DNA from: an uncultured Pirellula sp. | GTDB lineage: Bacteria > Planctomycetota > Planctomycetia > Pirellulales > Pirellulaceae | DNA length: 64,000 bases | Direction: 5' to 3' | Assembly: GCA_903858115.1 (NCBI GenBank) | Contig: CAIOHR010000184.1 | Coordinates: 23,379 to 87,378 of the forward strand | Part shown: positions 31,251 through 41,618 of the stretch, in pieces | Layout of the letters: each line of letters begins with the position of its first letter | How positions within the stretch are numbered: the stretch's first letter is position 1 | The notes under the pieces: generated by a model | The model's database searches: none | What the model was told of the DNA's origin: nothing | Seen by the model: only the letters and a program-made list of their open reading frames with translations | Program-made: the position numbers and the translations under genes

Positions 31251-31454
31251 CTATTTTCCAGGCATTCCTGGTGTGCGACCTTTCGCTGGCGCACCGGAGG
31301 AATCACCCCCGCCTCCACTAGCAGGACCTTCACCGGTCGCTGCTCGCCCTGGCGGAATAGGTGGCGCGTCTGGAGGATTTGTCACTGGCGGAGGCGTGCA
31401 TCCAACAAGGATACTCGTCAAAACCATCGTACAAAACAAACTCTTACGAGACAT
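31251..31454 (-). CDS. Small Pro/Gly-rich lipoprotein
   Basis: 67 residues. The signal peptide with lipobox is MSRKSLFCTMVLTSILVGC (Cys19). The mature part is low-complexity Pro, Gly, Ala and Ser. It is 37 bases downstream of the DUF1559 gene and shares its terminator, so the two are probably co-transcribed. Small lipoproteins of this type often follow DUF1559 genes in planctomycetes. The function is unknown. Confidence 0.7.
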   Translation of the reverse strand: MSRKSLFCTMVLTSILVGCTPPPVTNPPDAPPIPPGRAATGEGPASGGGGDSSGAPAKGRTPGMPGK

Positions 31455-31491
31455 TCAATACCTCAAATTCGAAATGATAAAGGACCGATTA

Positions 31492-32547
31492 CTACTCGTT
31501 TGTCTGCGCAACTTCACCACCTGCACGTGTAGCGAGTTGTTCCAGGACGTTTTGCGATGTAGCTACTTGTCTTCCTGAAACCGAGTAGCTCAAGAATCGA
31601 ACACTACCGTCTGCGAACGCCCAGTTAGCTCCACCTGGATGCAAGCTCCAGAAGTGATAACGATGGATATCGTTTGGATCGTTTTGCTGACCAGGGCGAA
31701 ACCAGTCACCGGCAGCGTTGGGGTCACCGGCTCTTTCGTGAACCCCAAGGACGACGTCGCAAGCTCCAAAATATGGAGCGTCGCCCGAACCGGCCCACTG
31801 CCAACCGTATTCAAGCGTACTAGAAGTCGGTCTTTCGCCGATCATTACCGTGTTGCTAGTACCGTCAGTAACGTCCCCCATCCTCACGCCTGAATTGATG
31901 TAAACCATGCCGTCTTGACCCGCCTTCGCGACGGTAGCGCTTCCTGTGCCAGGTTCAAGAAACTGGTGCGTTCCAGCGACTGCAAGGTATTGAGTTAGAG
32001 CGGCGACGTGCCGTGAGTTACCTGGATCCACCCATGATTCTCCACCCCGTGGTGCAGAAGGGCATGCAAACGTCGGCGACTTTTGGCCGATCAAACTCTG
32101 ATCGGACCCTGTTAGAGAGCCGAAGTAAACGCCGGCACGATTTTGCCACCACGGCCAGCTTGCACCTCCTCGCGAGCCGTCAAAAGTCACCGTGTTGTAG
32201 AGATTTCCGTATTCGATAAATGGTGCAATCCGCATTGCCCAGCTCCAGAACGGACCTTCCTTCGGATATCCGTTCGGTGCATATCCGCCCGGCGCATCTC
32301 GTCTGCCACGCGTGGTATACCATGTTCGCCCGAGTTGGTGAGCAGACGGAAACCGTCGGTAGGTGTCGTGATGATTGTGCATCGCGAGCGCCAAGTTCTT
32401 TAGATTATTGATGCACTGCATGCGTCGCGCCGCCTCGCGAGCCGCCTGGACAGCAGGCAGAAGCAAACCCACCAAAATCCCAATAATTGCAATAACTACC
32501 AGCAGCTCTACCAACGTAAAGCCAGCCCGTTTCTTGTAACGAGACAT
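31492..32547 (-). CDS. DUF1559 pilin-like (prepilin-signal) protein
   Basis: 351 residues from the ATG at 32547, which has an AAAGGGG site upstream; the frame extends to 32580. A type IV prepilin-like N-terminus is obvious: [20 protein letters not shown], then '[17 protein letters not shown]'. The C-terminal H-x9-DG motif is seen in '[18 protein letters not shown]'. The family is hugely expanded in planctomycetes. It is processed and membrane- or surface-anchored through the pilin helix, but its function is not established. It is followed by a small lipoprotein gene. Confidence 0.93.
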   Translation of the reverse strand: MSRYKKRAGFTLVELLVVIAIIGILVGLLLPAVQAAREAARRMQCINNLKNLALAMHNHHDTYRRFPSAHQLGRTWYTTRGRRDAPGGYAPNGYPKEGPFWSWAMRIAPFIEYGNLYNTVTFDGSRGGASWPWWQNRAGVYFGSLTGSDQSLIGQKSPTFACPSAPRGGESWVDPGNSRHVAALTQYLAVAGTHQFLEPGTGSATVAKAGQDGMVYINSGVRMGDVTDGTSNTVMIGERPTSSTLEYGWQWAGSGDAPYFGACDVVLGVHERAGDPNAAGDWFRPGQQNDPNDIHRYHFWSLHPGGANWAFADGSVRFLSYSVSGRQVATSQNVLEQLATRAGGEVAQTNE

Positions 32548-33031
32548 ACGAACCCCTTTGAAATAAAGACAGAACTTCAAACAGAAAAACGAAAGGGAAG
32601 AACGACAGCGGACTGACGTTCGCTATAGCAAGCCGACAGGCGAGGAAGGAAAATGAACCAGGCCGGCCACCTATCATTGTGAGAGTTGCTACGTGTGTGT
32701 GCAGCGTATGTCAATAGAACAAATCGTGAATTCACTGTCAAGTTTTTTCTAATCTTGCGACTATTTTTCCAAAGATTGAGACACCGCAATTATGGGTTGC
32801 AATTCAAGCTAAGGGATACTTCGAGTCCGCAGAGATAATTCAAAGTAAATTTAAGATACATTAAAGATATCGGAATTTGTTTAGAAATTTTGCGGGATTA
32901 TTTCTTTTCGCGCGATGCGGAACTGGTTCTCTTGCTTGCTTTAGAAGCCCAAACTGGAACACCGTTCGCATTGGAGACAGATCTCCGCCCCGTGCCGATT
33001 GGTGAAATAGCAGCTTTTGAAAGAGAAAATC
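32548..33031. other. AT-rich divergent intergenic region
   Basis: 484 bases between the divergent DUF1559 and uspA genes. No gene is convincing. The middle (about 32700-32900) is clearly richer in A and T than the surroundings and probably holds promoters for both sides; I could not pick specific -35/-10 pairs with confidence. Confidence 0.5.
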
Positions 33032-33463
33032 ATGACTTGGACCATTGAAAAAACAATTCTTGTTCCTTTCGACTTTTCAGAGCCATCGCATGCTGCGATG
33101 GATAAGGCGATCGAGATTGCTTCGCAGCCATCGCTGGTTCACGTGCTGCACGTGCTCCCTCCATTTGTTCCGCTGGCTCCTGAGGGAATACCTATCGAGT
33201 GGAGCGATGATCGACTTCGCATGGAACAGGCCGAAAAACACTTGAAAAAAGAGCTGGACGATCCCCGATACGAAGGAGTTGTCTGCGAAGTGTTGATCGG
33301 TGATCCGGGAACAGAATGTGCCGATCGCGCTGAAGTTCTCGATGCCGGCTTGATCGTCCTTCCGTCTCATGGCAAGAGCGGACTGACTCGACTCTTGCTG
33401 GGTAGCGTCACTGAAAGGATCGTTCGACTTGCAAAACGCCCGGTGTTGGTTCTCAAGATCTAA
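33032..33463 (+). CDS. Universal stress protein (UspA family)
   Basis: 143 residues from ATG 33032 (MTWTIEKTILVPFDFSEPS); the frame extends to a TTG at 33017. A single Usp domain has 'ILVPFDFSEPSHAAMDKAIEIA' at the start and the ATP-binding pattern 'LPSHGKSGLTRLLLGSVTERIV' followed by 'KRPVLVLK'. Members that keep this G-x2-G-x9-G(S) pattern usually bind ATP. It is transcribed alone and divergently from DUF1559. Confidence 0.93.
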   Translation: MTWTIEKTILVPFDFSEPSHAAMDKAIEIASQPSLVHVLHVLPPFVPLAPEGIPIEWSDDRLRMEQAEKHLKKELDDPRYEGVVCEVLIGDPGTECADRAEVLDAGLIVLPSHGKSGLTRLLLGSVTERIVRLAKRPVLVLKI

Positions 33464-33585
33464 ATGCGCTGGCTGTTGAAAGCAATAAAACGGCAAACGA
33501 GTCATTGTGACTCACTTGTGGCCACTGAGTGTGCGGTAAAGGATCAGCACCCTCACGCCTTCAAGCGACATAGCCGAGCCGAATC

Positions 33586-34863
33586 TTATTTTTTAACAGG
33601 TGCCGTCACTCTCTTGGGAACGACAAAGAATGCGATGACGATCGCGGTGATCAGCATCAGGCAGGCCAGGCCGAAAGGTGCTCCGTGCCATTTTGGATCT
33701 CGCTCGGGTGCCGCAGACCAGTAGAACACGGCTGCGTAAAGCGATGGACCGATCATGCCTGACAATCCTATGATGGAGCTGTTAGCACCGGAAAGGCGAC
33801 CTTGATCGAGCGGTCCGATTCGCGAGGACATCACGCCGTTGATGGAAGACTGAAAGAACCCCATCAACGCAAATAGTATGGTGGAATAGTAAAATGTGTT
33901 TCCGTCCCCTGCGATGGCATAAGCAGCGAAACCGATAATGCCACCCGTCAGTCCGACGAAAACCAAAACACGCTCGCCGAATGTCTTGTTCGCAGGACGG
34001 ACCAACCCTCCTTGGACAATCATGTTGAGGATCCCGACCGTTCCGAGGGTAAGTCCAACTTGTTTCGGTGTCCATTGAAAATAGTGGCCTGTGTAAAGAA
34101 CGAATACATTCTGGAATGAAAGATGCGCTAGCTGATAGAAAAAAAGTATCGTCGCCATTGGAAGGAGCCCTTTAGCGGAAAGCAGCAGTCTCAGCGATCC
34201 GAGCGGATTAGCACGCGCCCAAGAAAAAGGGCTTCGTTTTTCAGGTGGGAGCGACTCGGGCAAAACAAAAAAACCATAAAGCCAATTGGTCAAGGTGAGG
34301 GCAGCCGAGACCCAAAAGGGCAACCTCAGATCGATCTCGCCTAATAGTCCGCCAACGATCGGACCGAGAACGAACCCAACTCCGAACGCAGCGCCGAAGA
34401 GGCCGAATGCTGCAGTGCGTTTCTCGACCGGAGTGACATCGGCCAAGTACGCTTGAGCTGTAGAAAAACTAGCAGCGGTTATGCCAGTAATGACCCGGCC
34501 GACCAAAAGCCACCACAAAGTGGGTGCCAGTGCCAGGAGGATGAAGTCGAGTCCTAGCCCAAATGCGGAAACCAGCAGAATGGGGCGTCGCCCGAATTGA
34601 TCAGATAGTGCGCCGATGATCGGAGAGCTAAAGAACTGCATCAACGCCCAAAGCGTACCGAAGAGGCCGACATAGTACGAAGCTGAACGCTCATTTCCGC
34701 CTACCAGTTCCGTGATGAGCTTTTGAAGAACGGGAATGATCAATCCCAAAGAAAGAACGTCGAGAACGACCGTGATGAGAATGAACGCTATGGCGGCTTG
34801 TCGAGGGCGTTTTGTATTCGCGGGCTCGTTTGACGGCTCATTCGAGAAAGGATTATCCGGCAT
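33586..34863 (-). CDS. MFS transporter, TetA/DHA1-like
   Basis: 425 residues with about 12 membrane helices. The MFS motif A between helices 2 and 3 is 'GALSDQFGRRPILLVSA', and motif C-like 'GAAFGVGFVLGPIVGGLLG' in helix 5 is typical of drug/proton antiporters. The best fit is the TetA-like (TCR) branch of DHA1. There is no tetR-like gene next to it, so drug resistance should not be assumed; in planctomycetes these are chromosomal transporters of unknown substrate. Confidence 0.85.
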   Translation of the reverse strand: MPDNPFSNEPSNEPANTKRPRQAAIAFILITVVLDVLSLGLIIPVLQKLITELVGGNERSASYYVGLFGTLWALMQFFSSPIIGALSDQFGRRPILLVSAFGLGLDFILLALAPTLWWLLVGRVITGITAASFSTAQAYLADVTPVEKRTAAFGLFGAAFGVGFVLGPIVGGLLGEIDLRLPFWVSAALTLTNWLYGFFVLPESLPPEKRSPFSWARANPLGSLRLLLSAKGLLPMATILFFYQLAHLSFQNVFVLYTGHYFQWTPKQVGLTLGTVGILNMIVQGGLVRPANKTFGERVLVFVGLTGGIIGFAAYAIAGDGNTFYYSTILFALMGFFQSSINGVMSSRIGPLDQGRLSGANSSIIGLSGMIGPSLYAAVFYWSAAPERDPKWHGAPFGLACLMLITAIVIAFFVVPKRVTAPVKK

Positions 34864-35306
34864 TCGCGGTTCTTGGTGTTATTGGTGAGTTGTTCGCGAA
34901 AAAGCCCTTTCGAGTCCTCGTCGCCGCCCAAATTGCGGTTCTGTAACCGCGGTTGCTTTCATCGGCAGCCCTCAAGGTCGAAGAAGCTGGTCTGACGACA
35001 GACCGTTGTAACCTTTTCGACGACAGGTGTGTCGAAAACGAGTCTCGCAATTGTGACTTCTTTTCGACAAAGTCAGTCTTTTTATTGGCAGATTTGGGTA
35101 CAAACGTCAAAACGATTGCACTATAATAGCGATAACCTCGCGGCGAACCTAGCACTGTTTGCCCATCCTCCCAACCACTTCCGCTGAATTCACACAAAAC
35201 AAACATGGCGGCCCGAATGGAATCGTTCGACGCTGGTCCTGTTGTGGTTTCAGCACTTTACTCCACAGATTCATCTTTACGGATTTACTTTTAAAGGAGC
35301 TTCAAT
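34864..35306. promoter_or_regulatory. Intergenic region with a possible promoter for the DUF1501 operon
   Basis: 443 bases. A perfect TATAAT lies at 35122-35127, about 180 bases before the DUF1501 start, but no good -35 at 16-18 bases upstream is seen. A 117-codon minus-strand frame (34853-35206) overlaps the MFS start and looks spurious. A strong AAAGGAG ribosome site precedes the DUF1501 ATG at 35307. Confidence 0.35.
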
Positions 35307-36608
35307 ATGCGCTGTCTTGGAAACCCACTTGGTCGTCGAGGATTTCTTACTGTCGGAGCACTAGGTGGGCTGGGGCTCTCCATGGGGGATCTGTTTCGGA
35401 TGCGAGCACAGGCGGATCAGAAGCATTACGACTTTATCAGCGCCAAGGCTGACAGCGTCATCCATATTTTTCTTCCAGGCGGTATCGCACACCAAGAAAC
35501 CTTTGACCCGAAACCGTATAGCCCGCTCGAATATCGTGGAGAGCTTGGCGTTGCCAAAACGAAAAGCGGCGACGTCTTCTGTGAGACAGTACCAAAGCTC
35601 GCAGCGATCTCTGATAAGCTAACGGTTATTCGATCGATGACCCACGGCGAAGCAGCCCACGAGCGCGGCACGCACAACATGTTCACCGGTTACAAGCCAT
35701 CGCCTGCACTCGTATTCCCGAGCTTTGGGTCGGTCATCAGCCATGAATACGGACCCCGCAAAAACCTACCGCCTTATGTCGCGATTCCGAATTCGCCAAA
35801 CGAGTTTGCTGGCACTGGCTATTTGAGTTCGTCCTATGGTCCATTTAGTTTGGGGGCAGATCCGGCCAACAAGGGATTTCGCGTTCAGGACTTAAGCTTG
35901 CCCAATGGAGTCGATATGGCTCGCTTCGATCGACGACGTTCTGCACTCGATGCGGTGAACTCGCACTTTCAAGAGAAGCAAAAGTCCGATGCGATCAGTG
36001 CAATGGATACGTTCTATCAACGAGCCTACTCCTTGATCAGCAGCGAAAAAGCCAGAGAAGCGTTCAACATCGAAGCCGAGGATGGTGGACTTCGAGACAA
36101 ATATGGACGCAACACGGCCGGCCAGCGATTGCTCATGGCTCGACGATTGGTCGAAGCTGGTGTCCGTTTCGTAACGGTGACTTACGGTGGCTGGGACATG
36201 CATAATCAAATCTCCACCGGAATGCGCCGCGATATGCCTGCACTCGATCAAGGGTTGGCTGCGCTCATCGAAGATCTTGAGTCTCGTGGGCTTTTGGAGC
36301 GAACGTTGATTATGGTTAGCAGCGAATTCGGCCGAACACCCAAGATCAATAACGAAGCGGGCCGCGATCACTGGCCGAAGGTATTCTCGGTAATGCTCGC
36401 AGGTGGTGGGGTCAAGGGAGGTCTGGTTTATGGTTCATCCGATGCAACCGCAACCGAACCCGAATTCGACCCGGTCTCGCCCGAAGACTTGGCGACGACG
36501 ATGTACCATCTTCTCGGCATCGTTGCAGACAAAGAGCTTATGGCTCCTGGCGATCGTCCGATCGAGATATGCGATGGTGGAAAATTGATCGACGGTATCC
36601 TTGCTTAA
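35307..36608 (+). CDS. DUF1501 (sulfatase-like) protein, Tat-exported
   Basis: 433 residues. The start is fixed by the AAAGGAG site 7 bases upstream. The Tat signal is GRRGFLTVGALGGLGLSMG. Typical DUF1501 segments follow: 'IHIFLPGGIAHQETFDPKP', 'RSMTHGEAAHERGTHNMFTGY', 'GGWDMHNQI' and 'SSEFGRTPKINNEAGRDHWPK'. The family belongs to the alkaline phosphatase/sulfatase superfamily, but activity has not been shown. It is the first gene of a four-gene operon with PPC, DUF1549/DUF1553 and cytochrome-WD40 proteins. Confidence 0.95.
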   Translation: MRCLGNPLGRRGFLTVGALGGLGLSMGDLFRMRAQADQKHYDFISAKADSVIHIFLPGGIAHQETFDPKPYSPLEYRGELGVAKTKSGDVFCETVPKLAAISDKLTVIRSMTHGEAAHERGTHNMFTGYKPSPALVFPSFGSVISHEYGPRKNLPPYVAIPNSPNEFAGTGYLSSSYGPFSLGADPANKGFRVQDLSLPNGVDMARFDRRRSALDAVNSHFQEKQKSDAISAMDTFYQRAYSLISSEKAREAFNIEAEDGGLRDKYGRNTAGQRLLMARRLVEAGVRFVTVTYGGWDMHNQISTGMRRDMPALDQGLAALIEDLESRGLLERTLIMVSSEFGRTPKINNEAGRDHWPKVFSVMLAGGGVKGGLVYGSSDATATEPEFDPVSPEDLATTMYHLLGIVADKELMAPGDRPIEICDGGKLIDGILA

Positions 36609-36627
36609 TCTCGAAGGGATCTTTCGT

Positions 36628-39051
36628 ATGCTAAGTCAATTTCGGCACCTTGCGTGCCTTGTTACGATGGCGGCGTGCGCTTCTTTCGCCACCGCGGGGC
36701 ACCCTGACGCTAATGTGTTGTCGATACCCGGACTGCAACGCGGTACGTCGGCGGAGATCAAGATCTCGGGAGCACGTTTAGGTGATGCCAACGCATTGCT
36801 GTTTTACTCCCCCGGTCTCTCGGCTTCGAACATTGTGAAGGTCGATGCGAACAACATCACCGCCACGATCACCGCAGAACCGACGGTCTTACCAGACTTG
36901 CATGCCTTTCGTGTTGTCACCAACACGGGGATCAGCAACATGCGTTTGCTAGGTGTGTCGGCGATGCCTACTGTTCTCGAAGCCGAACCAAACAATGACT
37001 TCAGCAAACCTCAACTGATACCCTACAACTCCACCGTCGACGGTGTCGTCTTGAACGAAGATGTGGACTACTATGCAGTCGAGTTAAAGGCAGGCCAAAA
37101 GCTGAACGTCGAGCTCGAAGGGTTGCGTTTGTCCTACCTCAACGACTTCTTCGATCCCTACATTGCGATCTATGATGAAAAGCGTTTTGAGATTGCAGCT
37201 AGCGACGACTCGGTCTTCCTGCAACAAGATTGCCTGGCTGCCATCACCGCACCTTCGGATGGAAAATATGTTATCGAAGTCCGCGAAAGCAGCTTCGGCG
37301 GCAATGAGCGGGCCAAGTATCGATTGCATATCGGTGGCTTTCCTCGTCCTGTAGCAATACTTCCTAGTGGAGGACCGCCAGGAAAACCATTGGAAACGAC
37401 TTGTATTGATGCTCTCGGCAACACATGGCAAGAGACCTTTACCATGCCCGCGATGCCAATAGAAACACACCAAGTGTGGTCGCAAGCGAACGGAGTCATT
37501 GCACCGTCACCGAATTTCCTGAGAGTCCAAGACATTCCGAATGTCATGGAATCTGAACCCAACGCGGATCACAACAAAGTCGAAACCGTGAGCGCGATAC
37601 CGGCAGCTTTCAACGGTATCCTAGAATCGGCAAACGATCGAGACTTTTGGGTCTTTGAAGCGAAAAAGGACCAGCAATTAGAGATACGCGTTCATGCGAG
37701 GAGTCCACTCCGATCGCAAGTGGATGCGATGTTGCAGGTTTGGAAAGTGGGCGGCGGATCCATCGCCGGCAATGATGATTCGGGCGGTCCTGACAGCTAT
37801 CTTCAATTCAAAGTTCCTGCAGATGGAAAATACGCCCTTTGCGTCTTTGATCATCTCGGTCGGTTTGGCAAACACTTCGTCTATCGCGCCGAAGTGTTGC
37901 TTCAAACACCTGCCGTGGAAGCGACGATCACCGAGCAAGAACGCTATGTGTCGCAAACCGTCGAAGTGCCCCGTGGTGGACGGATGGCGATCGAAGTCAA
38001 TGTGGGGCGAAAGTTCGTGGGTGGTGATGCAAAAATCTTAGCGAAAGACTTACCACCCGGAATGACTCAGGAAGACGCGATGTGTCCTACGGATCTGGGG
38101 AAAGTCATGATGTTGTTTCATGGCGATGCGGCAGCTCCTAATGCAGGGAAACTAGTCGATTTCATGACCACCATTCAATCGACACCCGAAACGGCCATCG
38201 TTGGGAAATTACGCCAACGAACACAAATGGTGCGAGGCCAAAACAACGTGGATGTTTGGGGACGCTTTGATGATCGACTGGCGGTGGCTCTGATCGATCC
38301 CGTTCCCTTTGAAATGACGGTAGTGCAACCGCAAGTCCCGCTCGTTCGAAACGGTTCGTTGGCGTTGACGATCAACATCAAGCGAGGAGAAGGCTTCGAC
38401 AAACCTGTTGGCGTACGACTTCTCAATCCACCACCAGGCGTGGGTGCGTCGGCAGTTACGATCCCGGGTGACAAGTCTACGATCGAAATGCCTCTAACCG
38501 CGAACAATGGAGCCGCTATACGCAAATGGCCACTCGTGTTGATGGCTACAACCGATGTTGGTTACGGGCCAGTCAAACTAGCGAGCGAGTTCTTTCAAGT
38601 CGAAGTGGCAGAGCCGCTCTTCGAATTCAAGTTCGCGAAAACGGTTGCGGAACAAGGCAAACCGGTCGATGTTGTATTGGGGGCAAAACTCAAGCGACCA
38701 GTCGAGGGGAAAGTTGAAATCGAGATTCTCGGCGTCCCACCTGGAACAACAGCCACGAACGCAAAACAAGTGCTTGCACCCGAGATCGATCGGCTGGCCT
38801 TTGCGCTTCAGATCCCAGCGGAGACTCGGGCTGGAAACTATAAGACAATTGTTTACCGAGGCACCGTGACCAGCGACAAAGGTGTCATTACACAAACCAA
38901 TGGTAACTCCGAGATTCAAATCGATGTTCCCATTGCACCTCCCGCTTCGACTCCTGCAACTTCCGTTGCCGCGACACCTGCGACTCCGGCTGCCCCAACG
39001 GACAAACCGTTGACTCGGCTCGAGCAACTTCGACAACAAAGGGGCAAATAA
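36628..39051 (+). CDS. Secreted protein with PPC (pre-peptidase C-terminal) domains
   Basis: 807 residues from the ATG at 36628, with GAAGGGA upstream; the frame extends to 36601, overlapping the previous gene. A signal peptide (ACLVTMAACASFATAG) is followed by an Ig-like domain and two PPC domains beginning 'EAEPNNDFSKPQ' (about 115) and 'ESEPNADHNKVE' (about 308), each with the 'DvDyyave' or 'DRDFWVFEA' strand. The C-terminus is Pro/Ala/Thr-rich. PPC domains are non-catalytic beta sandwiches. It is 19 bases after DUF1501 and 2 bases before the next gene. Confidence 0.88.
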   Translation: MLSQFRHLACLVTMAACASFATAGHPDANVLSIPGLQRGTSAEIKISGARLGDANALLFYSPGLSASNIVKVDANNITATITAEPTVLPDLHAFRVVTNTGISNMRLLGVSAMPTVLEAEPNNDFSKPQLIPYNSTVDGVVLNEDVDYYAVELKAGQKLNVELEGLRLSYLNDFFDPYIAIYDEKRFEIAASDDSVFLQQDCLAAITAPSDGKYVIEVRESSFGGNERAKYRLHIGGFPRPVAILPSGGPPGKPLETTCIDALGNTWQETFTMPAMPIETHQVWSQANGVIAPSPNFLRVQDIPNVMESEPNADHNKVETVSAIPAAFNGILESANDRDFWVFEAKKDQQLEIRVHARSPLRSQVDAMLQVWKVGGGSIAGNDDSGGPDSYLQFKVPADGKYALCVFDHLGRFGKHFVYRAEVLLQTPAVEATITEQERYVSQTVEVPRGGRMAIEVNVGRKFVGGDAKILAKDLPPGMTQEDAMCPTDLGKVMMLFHGDAAAPNAGKLVDFMTTIQSTPETAIVGKLRQRTQMVRGQNNVDVWGRFDDRLAVALIDPVPFEMTVVQPQVPLVRNGSLALTINIKRGEGFDKPVGVRLLNPPPGVGASAVTIPGDKSTIEMPLTANNGAAIRKWPLVLMATTDVGYGPVKLASEFFQVEVAEPLFEFKFAKTVAEQGKPVDVVLGAKLKRPVEGKVEIEILGVPPGTTATNAKQVLAPEIDRLAFALQIPAETRAGNYKTIVYRGTVTSDKGVITQTNGNSEIQIDVPIAPPASTPATSVAATPATPAAPTDKPLTRLEQLRQQRGK

Positions 39052-39053
39052 CG

Positions 39054-41612
39054 ATGAAGCTCTCGTATGCTTTGAGGAAAATCAGTATGGACGCTACAGT
39101 CTTGCATCGCGGTTTGTTCGCCTTTCTCGTTGCTTGTTTTCCATGCACTTCGTTCGCTGAAGAGGAAAACAAAGACGCTGCAAAGAATGCTCCGGCGGCA
39201 TCCGTAACACCGGCACCTGCAACTCCTACTGTCGCGCCGAGTTCCCAGCCCGCTGCGAACGCATGGAAATCACTTAGCGTCTATCCACCCGTCGTCAAAC
39301 TCAGCGCCCAAACAGACGCTCAGCATTTGATCGCTATCGCTACGCGATCGGATGGTGTTACCAAAGATGTAACCGATCTTGTCGAATGGTCGATCGCTGC
39401 CCCCGATTTGTTGCATTGGAAAGATTTCGTTCTCTCTCCGAAAGCTGACGGAACCACCCAAGTAAGCGCTACTTGGAACGGAATGTCTGCTAACGCATCG
39501 GTTGAGAATTCGAACTCGCAACAACCTAGGCCGATCAGCTTCGAACGAGACGTGATGCCGGTGCTGACTAAGGTCGGGTGCAACACAGGTTCCTGCCACG
39601 GCGCTGCGCGAGGCAAGGATGGATTCCGATTGAGTTTATTCGGATACGACCCCGCCGGGGACTATCAACGGATCACCCGCGAGATCGGTATCCGCCGGAT
39701 CAATCTGGCGGTTCCTGAACAAAGCTTGATCCTTCTGAAAGCGGTAGGAGCAGTGCAACACTCCGGAGGCAAGAAGATCGAGCCAGGTAGCCAACATTAC
39801 CAAACCATTTTGACGTGGTTGAAAAACGGAGCACCGATCGACGCGACGCGTCCTCCTGAAGTAACCAAAGTCGATCTATACCCAACGCAAGCGGTCATCG
39901 AAGGGGAAGCCAACAAACAACGACTCGTCGCAGTCGCCACCTATGCCGATGGAACACAACGAGACGTTTGGGACTTGGCCGCCTTTACTACCAACAATGA
40001 GCGCACCGCCGCGGTCGCGATGGATGGTGTGATCACCAGTGGAGTTCGCGGCGAAGCGTTCGTCATGGCAAGATTTGATACGCACACGGTCGGAGCACAA
40101 GTGCTCGCGTTACCAGGTGAACTTAGCTACAAGTCGCCCGCAGCAGATGGCAACTATCTCGATACGCTGGTCAAAGCCAAGCTTCAACGGCTTCGATTAC
40201 CAGAAAGCGCCATATGCACCGATGAAGAATTCATTCGCAGGTCGACGATCGATATCACGGGTCTGCTACCCACCGAAGAAGAGACGCTGGCGTTCGTTGC
40301 CGATGCATCTGCAGATAAACGTTCGCGATGGATCGATACGCTTCTCGAACGAAAAGAGTTTAGCGAGATTTGGGCGCTCAAGTGGTCAGATATCTTGATG
40401 ATTAAGAGCAACAATCAAGTAAGCTACAAAGCTGCATATCTTTACTACAACTGGCTGACCAACAAGATCGCAGCGAATACTCCGATCGACCAAATCGTGC
40501 GTGAGTTGATCACTGCGACAGGAGGCACTTTTCAAAATCCCGCCACCAATTTCTATCAAGTGGAATTGGACCGGCTCAAACTGTCGGAGAACGTCGCACA
40601 AGTCTTCATGGGGATACGTACCCAGTGCGCTCAATGCCATAACCATCCGTTCGATCGTTGGACGATGAATGATTATTACGGCTTCGTTGCGTTCTTCTCA
40701 CAAGTTGGCCGAAAACAAAGCGAGGACTACCGACAGTTGCTTGTGTTCAATAGTTCCGGAGGAGAGGTCAATCATCCAGTCGGTGGGGCTGTTGTGAAAC
40801 CCAAGTTTCTCGGTGGAATCGAACCCGACACCGCAGGGAAAGATCGCCGCGCAGTCTTGGCCAATTGGATCACCAGCAGCGAGAATCCCTACTTTGCAAA
40901 GAGCATTGCAAACCGCGTCTGGGCGCACTTCACGGGCGTTGGGATCGTCAATCCGGTCGATGATTTTCGGGCCAGCAATCCACCGAGCAATCCTGAATTG
41001 CTCGACGAACTCGCCGAGAGAATGGTCGACTACAAATTTGATATGAAGCGAATTGTTCGTGACATTTGCAATTCGCAAACCTACCAACGCTCGGTGACTC
41101 CGGTCGAGGGGAACGAAACGGACGAACGAAATTATTCCCACGCCACGGTACGCCGAATTCCTTCGGAAAGCCTACTCGACTGTATTTCTCAAGTGACCAA
41201 TACGAAAGAAAAGTTTCGTGGATTGCCTCAGGGAGCCCGCGCAGTACAGATCGCAGACGGAGCGACAAGCAATTACTTCTTGACATCCTTCGGTCGCAGC
41301 CAACGTACAACGGTTTGTGCAGACGAAGCAACGACAGACCCTTCGCTCTCGCAAGCATTGCACTTGATCAATGGCAACGCCACCAGTGGTAAAGTTGCTC
41401 AAGGTGGGTTGTTGAAAACGTGGAAGGATCAAGGTCTCAATCAAGATCAAATCATCGAGAAAATCTACGTTCGTAGTCTTGGAAGAAAGCCGACGGAGAT
41501 GGAAGCGGCCAGCTTGAAAAAGTCCGTTGCCGAAGCTCCCAACGCGGATCAAGGATTGCAAGACGTCTTCTGGGCAGTGCTCAACAGCCGAGAGTTCATT
41601 TTCAATCACTAA
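39054..41612 (+). CDS. DUF1549/DUF1553 planctomycete protein with Big-2 domains and heme-like motifs
   Basis: 852 residues. After a signal peptide (to about residue 36) and an Ala/Pro/Thr linker come a Big-2-like domain, a segment 'VGCNTGSCHGAARGKDGFRL' (CxxxxCH), a second Big-2 domain (about 270-355), then DUF1549 (YLDTLVKAKLQRLRLP…STIDITGLLP), a CAQCHNHPFDRW segment (CxxCH), and C-terminal DUF1553 (NRVWAHFTGVGIVNP; DICNSQTYQRS). CxxCH could bind heme c, but this is not proven for the family. It is the third gene of the operon. Confidence 0.93.
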   Translation: MKLSYALRKISMDATVLHRGLFAFLVACFPCTSFAEEENKDAAKNAPAASVTPAPATPTVAPSSQPAANAWKSLSVYPPVVKLSAQTDAQHLIAIATRSDGVTKDVTDLVEWSIAAPDLLHWKDFVLSPKADGTTQVSATWNGMSANASVENSNSQQPRPISFERDVMPVLTKVGCNTGSCHGAARGKDGFRLSLFGYDPAGDYQRITREIGIRRINLAVPEQSLILLKAVGAVQHSGGKKIEPGSQHYQTILTWLKNGAPIDATRPPEVTKVDLYPTQAVIEGEANKQRLVAVATYADGTQRDVWDLAAFTTNNERTAAVAMDGVITSGVRGEAFVMARFDTHTVGAQVLALPGELSYKSPAADGNYLDTLVKAKLQRLRLPESAICTDEEFIRRSTIDITGLLPTEEETLAFVADASADKRSRWIDTLLERKEFSEIWALKWSDILMIKSNNQVSYKAAYLYYNWLTNKIAANTPIDQIVRELITATGGTFQNPATNFYQVELDRLKLSENVAQVFMGIRTQCAQCHNHPFDRWTMNDYYGFVAFFSQVGRKQSEDYRQLLVFNSSGGEVNHPVGGAVVKPKFLGGIEPDTAGKDRRAVLANWITSSENPYFAKSIANRVWAHFTGVGIVNPVDDFRASNPPSNPELLDELAERMVDYKFDMKRIVRDICNSQTYQRSVTPVEGNETDERNYSHATVRRIPSESLLDCISQVTNTKEKFRGLPQGARAVQIADGATSNYFLTSFGRSQRTTVCADEATTDPSLSQALHLINGNATSGKVAQGGLLKTWKDQGLNQDQIIEKIYVRSLGRKPTEMEAASLKKSVAEAPNADQGLQDVFWAVLNSREFIFNH

Positions 41613-41618
41613 TACATC

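Noticed and set aside
33586..34863. MFS gene as an acquired tetracycline-resistance gene
   Set aside because: No adjacent repressor or mobile-element signs, and TetA-like chromosomal transporters are common without resistance.
34853..35206. 117-codon minus-strand frame upstream of the MFS gene
   Set aside because: It overlaps the start of the MFS gene, is poor in hydrophobic core residues and resembles no family.
35159..35452. 97-codon plus-strand frame overlapping the DUF1501 start
   Set aside because: It is out of frame with the strongly supported DUF1501 gene, whose ribosome site and Tat signal fix the start at 35307.
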